From assembly GCA_023384675.1 (NCBI GenBank), contig JAHDVK010000019.1, positions 1 through 64,000 on the forward strand: DNA of 64,000 bases, written 5' to 3'. How positions within the stretch are numbered: the stretch's first letter is position 1; each line of letters opens with the position of its first letter. This DNA is from Bryobacteraceae bacterium (GTDB taxonomy: Bacteria > Acidobacteriota > Terriglobia > Bryobacterales > Bryobacteraceae). The notes below the pieces were generated by a model that worked only from the letters and a program-made list of their open reading frames with translations, made no database searches and had not been told where the DNA came from. This document shows positions 60,722-64,000 of the stretch, piece by piece. The position numbers were made by a program, and so were the translations under genes.

Positions 60722-61921
60722 TTAATTCGAAGTCAGCGCCACCGCGAACGCAGTGATCAGCAGATTGACCACGGCCACGGGGAACAGGAACATCCACGCG
60801 AACCGCATCAACTGGTCATAACGAAAACGCGGCAGCGTGCCGCGCACCCAGATAAAAAAGAAAATCAGCAGCAGCGTTTTCGCCGCGAACCAGAAAAACG
60901 GCACCAGGATCGGCTGCAGCAGCGGGATCAGGAACAGGCCCGCGAGGCCCAACGACAGGACGCCGCCCACGGGGAAGCTGAAACGGTCCCATTTCCGCGT
61001 CTTCAGCGTTTGCCCCGCGTGAAAGAAAAACAACCCCGCCACGCCGAGCAGCAAGATGACGGGAATGAAACTCGAACCGTATTCGGCCGGAAACGGCGGG
61101 TGCCAGCCGCCCAGAAACAGCAGCGTCGTGACGCAGCAAATGGTGACGATATTCGCGTACTCCGCGGTGAAAAACGCCGCGAACATCGTGGAGGTGTATT
61201 CGGTGTGGAAGCCCGCCACGAGTTCGGTCTCGGCTTCGGGCAGATCGAACGGCACCCGGTTGGTTTCCGCGAACGCGGCGATCACGAAAATCACAAAGCT
61301 GAAGACCTGCGGAAACGGCGCGGCGAAGACGTGCCACTTGGGCAGGAACCCGAAGTAGAACCCGCTTTGCGCCTCCGCGAGTTCCTTGAAGCTGAGGGTG
61401 TTCGCGATCAGAATCGGCGCCACGATGGCCAGCGCCAGCGGCAGTTCGTAACTGATCATCTGCGCGGAACTGCGCAGCCCGCCCAGCAGGGCGTACTTGC
61501 TGTTCGACGCCCAGCCGCCGATCGCCGTGGCGTACACGCCCAGCGAACTCATCGCCAGGATGAACAGAACGCCGATATTGAGGTCCGTCAACCCCAGCCA
61601 CGTCCGGACGCCGAAGATCTCGAACTCGGGGCCGAACGGGATGGTCACAATCGAGACCAATGCGAGCGCCACCGCCAGGAACGGCGCAAACAGATAAAGC
61701 CCCGTCGACACGTTGCCGGGGATGAGGCCTTCCTTGGTCACGAGCTTGATGAGATCCGAGAGCGGCTGCAGCAGCCCGTGAGGACCGACGCGATAGGGGC
61801 CGGGCCGCAATTGAATGTGCGCCAGCACCTTGCGCTCGATCCACACGAGGTAAGCGCAGAAAGTGAGCAGGACAAAGGCCACGAGGCCGGCCTTCACCAG
61901 GCTGAGAATGTAAAAGTTCAT
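60722..61921 (-). CDS. nuoH: NADH-quinone oxidoreductase subunit H
   Basis: A 399-aa membrane subunit that forms the quinone-binding chamber. Typical segments are WIERKVLAHIQLRPGPYRVGPHGLLQPLSDLIKLVTKE, ATAIGGWASNSKYALLGGLRSSAQMISYELPLALA and AETNRVPFDLPEAETELVAGFHTEYTS. It lies 21 nt after nuoG. Sequence is full length. Confidence 0.97.
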   Translation of the reverse strand: MNFYILSLVKAGLVAFVLLTFCAYLVWIERKVLAHIQLRPGPYRVGPHGLLQPLSDLIKLVTKEGLIPGNVSTGLYLFAPFLAVALALVSIVTIPFGPEFEIFGVRTWLGLTDLNIGVLFILAMSSLGVYATAIGGWASNSKYALLGGLRSSAQMISYELPLALAIVAPILIANTLSFKELAEAQSGFYFGFLPKWHVFAAPFPQVFSFVIFVIAAFAETNRVPFDLPEAETELVAGFHTEYTSTMFAAFFTAEYANIVTICCVTTLLFLGGWHPPFPAEYGSSFIPVILLLGVAGLFFFHAGQTLKTRKWDRFSFPVGGVLSLGLAGLFLIPLLQPILVPFFWFAAKTLLLIFFFIWVRGTLPRFRYDQLMRFAWMFLFPVAVVNLLITAFAVALTSN

Positions 61922-61942
61922 GCTACGCGATCCAGCCAGGCC

Positions 61943-64000
61943 CTATTTCGCGGGCTTTTCTTCGTACAATCGCCCGGGCGCCTCCATCACGGAACTCAGC
62001 ATCTTCGAGTACCGGCCCAGGCTTCCGGAGGTAAACAGGGTATCGCCGTCCGAGCGGATCAGTTCAGCGCTCGCCGGCGCCAGCACCCGCCCATTGACGG
62101 GCATTGTAGGCGCGGCGCCCCCAGTGGCGACAACAGGCAAAGCAACATTATACCCGCGCACCGTGCGGCGAATCTCCTCGAACACCTTGTCATTCGTCCA
62201 AATTCCGAGATTCAGGCCCATCTCCTTCGCCAGCAGGCCCATGATCTCCAGATCCGGCTTCGTGCCCATGATCCGAGGTCCCGCCTTCAGCCGCTGTACC
62301 TCGCCGCAGGTGTTCGTGACCGTCCCGCTCTTCTCATAGGCGCTGGCGGCCGGAAAGACCACGTCGGCGCGCTGCGCGGTTTCAGTCAGGAACAGCTCCT
62401 GGACCACAACAAACGCCGCTTCGCTGGCTAGCCCGCGCCGCTCGAGCGGGTTCGCGCCCACCACCCAGAGCGCATCGAGCGACGCATCGTCGAGCATCTG
62501 GTCCAGGTTCATCCCGGCGGATTCCGCCGCGTGGTAGCCGGGGCCCAGTTCGGGCAGCAGGCCCATATCCATCGCGCCGCGCGAATTCGAGTAGTCCACC
62601 AGGCACAAGTACTGCACTTTCGTGCCGAGCGAATCGCCAAACGCCACCAGCCGCCGCAGCGCATCGCCCTTCACCGAATCGCCGAAGACGATCGTCAGCG
62701 ACTCGTGTTTCGCGAGATCCTCGCGCAGCGTCTCCACCGCTTCCATCTCCGCGCCCGGTTCGGCGCGCAAGGCGCGCTTCGAGTACTGATCCTCGCGCAC
62801 GGGACCACGCGTCACGGTGTAGAGAGGCATCTGGTGGTGCCGGAAGTTCGCGCGGAGCTGATAAGCAATCAGAGGGTGCTGCTGCGCCAGATCGGAGCCG
62901 ATCACGAGCGCGGCCTTGGCCGTATACAGGTCGCCGATGGTGGCGAGCGCGCCGGTCTTGCCGCTCAAAGCATCGAGCAGCGTGGGCACGTCGCCCGTCC
63001 GGTGATGATCGATACTCGCGGTGCCCAGGCCCTGCCGCGCGAACTTCTGCAGGAAGTAATTCTCTTCGTTCGTCGTCCGGTTCGATCCGATCACGCCGAA
63101 CTTGCCGCCGCGCGCCCGGACCTCGGCAAACTTCGCGGCCACCGTTTCGAGCGCCTCCTTCCAGCTTGCTTCGACAAGCTGGCCGTCCCTGCGGATCAGC
63201 GGCGACTGCAGGCGTTCGGGGTGATGCACGAAATCGAAGCCGAAACGGCCCTTCACGCAGAGAAACTCGCCATTGATGCCCGAGCGGTCGCGGTTGTTCG
63301 CGCGAATGATCTCACCGTTGCGCACCGAGAGGGTGGTTTTGCAGCCGTTCGAACAGTGGGTGCAAATCGTGCCTACGTGGTCCATTTCCCAGGGGCGCGA
63401 CTTGTAGCGGTAGGTTCCGGAAGTGAGCGCGCCCACGGGGCACACGTCGATGCACCAGCCGCATTCGTCGCATTGCAGATGATCGCCGTGGCTAGGCGTG
63501 ATTTCGGCGTGAACGCCGCGGTAGGTGAGCCCCAGCGCGCCCACGCCCAGGCCCTCGTCGCACACGCGGACACAGCGGTAGCACAGGATGCAGCGCGCCG
63601 GGTCGTAGTACACGGCGGGCGACCACTGCTTCTCGTTCTCGTGGTACTTAATCTCGGTGAAACGGCTCTCGCCCGCGCCGTAGCGGAACGTCATGTCCTG
63701 CAACTCACACTCGCCGCCCTTGTCGCACACCGGGCAATCGAGCGGGTGGTTGGTCAGCAGGAACTCGAGCATCGACTTGCGCGACTCCACCACTTTCGGG
63801 CTCTCTGTGTGGACCACCATGCCCTCGCCCACCGGCAGCGTGCAGCCAGGCTGCAGCTTGGGCATCTTTTCGACTTCCACAAGACACATGCGGCACGCGG
63901 CCTGCAACGAGAATCCCTCGTAGTAGCAGAATGCGGGGATCTCGATTCCGGCGCGTTTGGCGACTTCGATCAGCAGGTCGCCCTTGGGCGCCTTGATTTC
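61943..64000 (-). CDS. nuoG: NADH-quinone oxidoreductase subunit G (5' end beyond window)
   Basis: At least 685 codons; the frame stays open to the window's right end, so the start is missing. In order: a 2Fe-2S part (FCYYEGFSLQAACRMC), the His-Cys3 cluster (HPLDCPVCDKGGECELQ), two 4Fe-4S motifs (CILCYRCVRVCDE and CDECGWCIDVCPVG), then a molybdopterin-oxidoreductase-like part that begins with another 4Fe-4S motif (ICTHCSNGC..FLC). It carries electrons from NADH/flavin towards the membrane arm. First visible gene of the nuo operon. Confidence 0.95.
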   Translation of the reverse strand, partial: EIKAPKGDLLIEVAKRAGIEIPAFCYYEGFSLQAACRMCLVEVEKMPKLQPGCTLPVGEGMVVHTESPKVVESRKSMLEFLLTNHPLDCPVCDKGGECELQDMTFRYGAGESRFTEIKYHENEKQWSPAVYYDPARCILCYRCVRVCDEGLGVGALGLTYRGVHAEITPSHGDHLQCDECGWCIDVCPVGALTSGTYRYKSRPWEMDHVGTICTHCSNGCKTTLSVRNGEIIRANNRDRSGINGEFLCVKGRFGFDFVHHPERLQSPLIRRDGQLVEASWKEALETVAAKFAEVRARGGKFGVIGSNRTTNEENYFLQKFARQGLGTASIDHHRTGDVPTLLDALSGKTGALATIGDLYTAKAALVIGSDLAQQHPLIAYQLRANFRHHQMPLYTVTRGPVREDQYSKRALRAEPGAEMEAVETLREDLAKHESLTIVFGDSVKGDALRRLVAFGDSLGTKVQYLCLVDYSNSRGAMDMGLLPELGPGYHAAESAGMNLDQMLDDASLDALWVVGANPLERRGLASEAAFVVVQELFLTETAQRADVVFPAASAYEKSGTVTNTCGEVQRLKAGPRIMGTKPDLEIMGLLAKEMGLNLGIWTNDKVFEEIRRTVRGYNVALPVVATGGAAPTMPVNGRVLAPASAELIRSDGDTLFTSGSLGRYSKMLSSVMEAPGRLYEEKPAK

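Overview
The window looks like a chromosomal segment of a high-GC Acidobacteriota, most likely of the Solibacter/Bryobacter type. That placement is an inference from content: two giant Oar-like TonB-dependent receptors with an N-terminal carboxypeptidase-regulatory domain, FG-GAP/UnbV (ASPIC) proteins, TPR proteins, several secreted amidohydrolases, MacB-type permeases and a nuo operon. I see no rRNA, tRNA, CRISPR array, integrase or transposase. Coding density is high. The longest stretch without a solid conserved gene is about 6.6-7.56 kb, which holds decayed toxin-antitoxin-like genes.

Layout. 0.1-1.3 kb: a molybdopterin-binding protein with a terminator. 1.4-3.7 kb: an arginine operon, argC-argB-GNAT acetyltransferase, with a possible ArgR site upstream. 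3.8-6.6 kb: a lipoprotein, a hot-dog thioesterase and a secreted M28 peptidase. 6.6-8.3 kb: a gene graveyard (ribbon-helix-helix gene with a truncated partner, broken hicA-hicB) and an unknown 255-aa protein. 8.5-12.6 kb: a four-gene operon of serine hydrolase, PfpI-like protein, ABC ATPase and an ABC-2 permease fused to a metal-site-less amidohydrolase domain. 12.6-13.3 kb: crcB and DUF190. 13.3-25.6 kb: two tandem paralogous Oar-like receptors flanked by two FG-GAP/UnbV proteins and a TPR protein. 25.6-30.9 kb: GH51 arabinofuranosidase, two MacB-like permeases and a MacA-like adaptor. 31.0-32.4 kb: a sulfatase.

32.4-40.6 kb is the most distinctive part: eight tightly coupled genes that together look like a corrinoid-dependent methyl-transfer system. 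They encode a UroD-fold methyltransferase, a corrinoid protein, a second UroD-fold protein, a sugar-porter MFS transporter, a homocysteine S-methyltransferase, a DUF1638 protein, an MtaA-like UroD methyltransferase and a 2Fe-2S/ASKHA corrinoid-reactivating protein. The simplest reading is import of a methylated (perhaps sugar-like) compound, demethylation through a corrinoid protein, and methyl transfer to homocysteine, with the activator repairing oxidised corrinoid. The substrate is unknown.

40.6-42.5 kb: hemerythrin, a radical SAM/SPASM protein and a cupin, which share a TGAC-N4-GTCA dyad and may be one redox- or NO-responsive regulon. 42.6-46.6 kb: an OmpA-like protein, Rrf2 regulator with cysK, dtd and a small repeat protein. 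46.6-50.6 kb: three overlapping amidohydrolase genes, only one with an intact HxH motif. 50.7-55.0 kb: purM-purN coupled to a beta-propeller phosphoesterase. 55.0-64.0 kb: nuoG(partial)-H-J-K-L-M-N on the minus strand, with nuoI missing between H and J.
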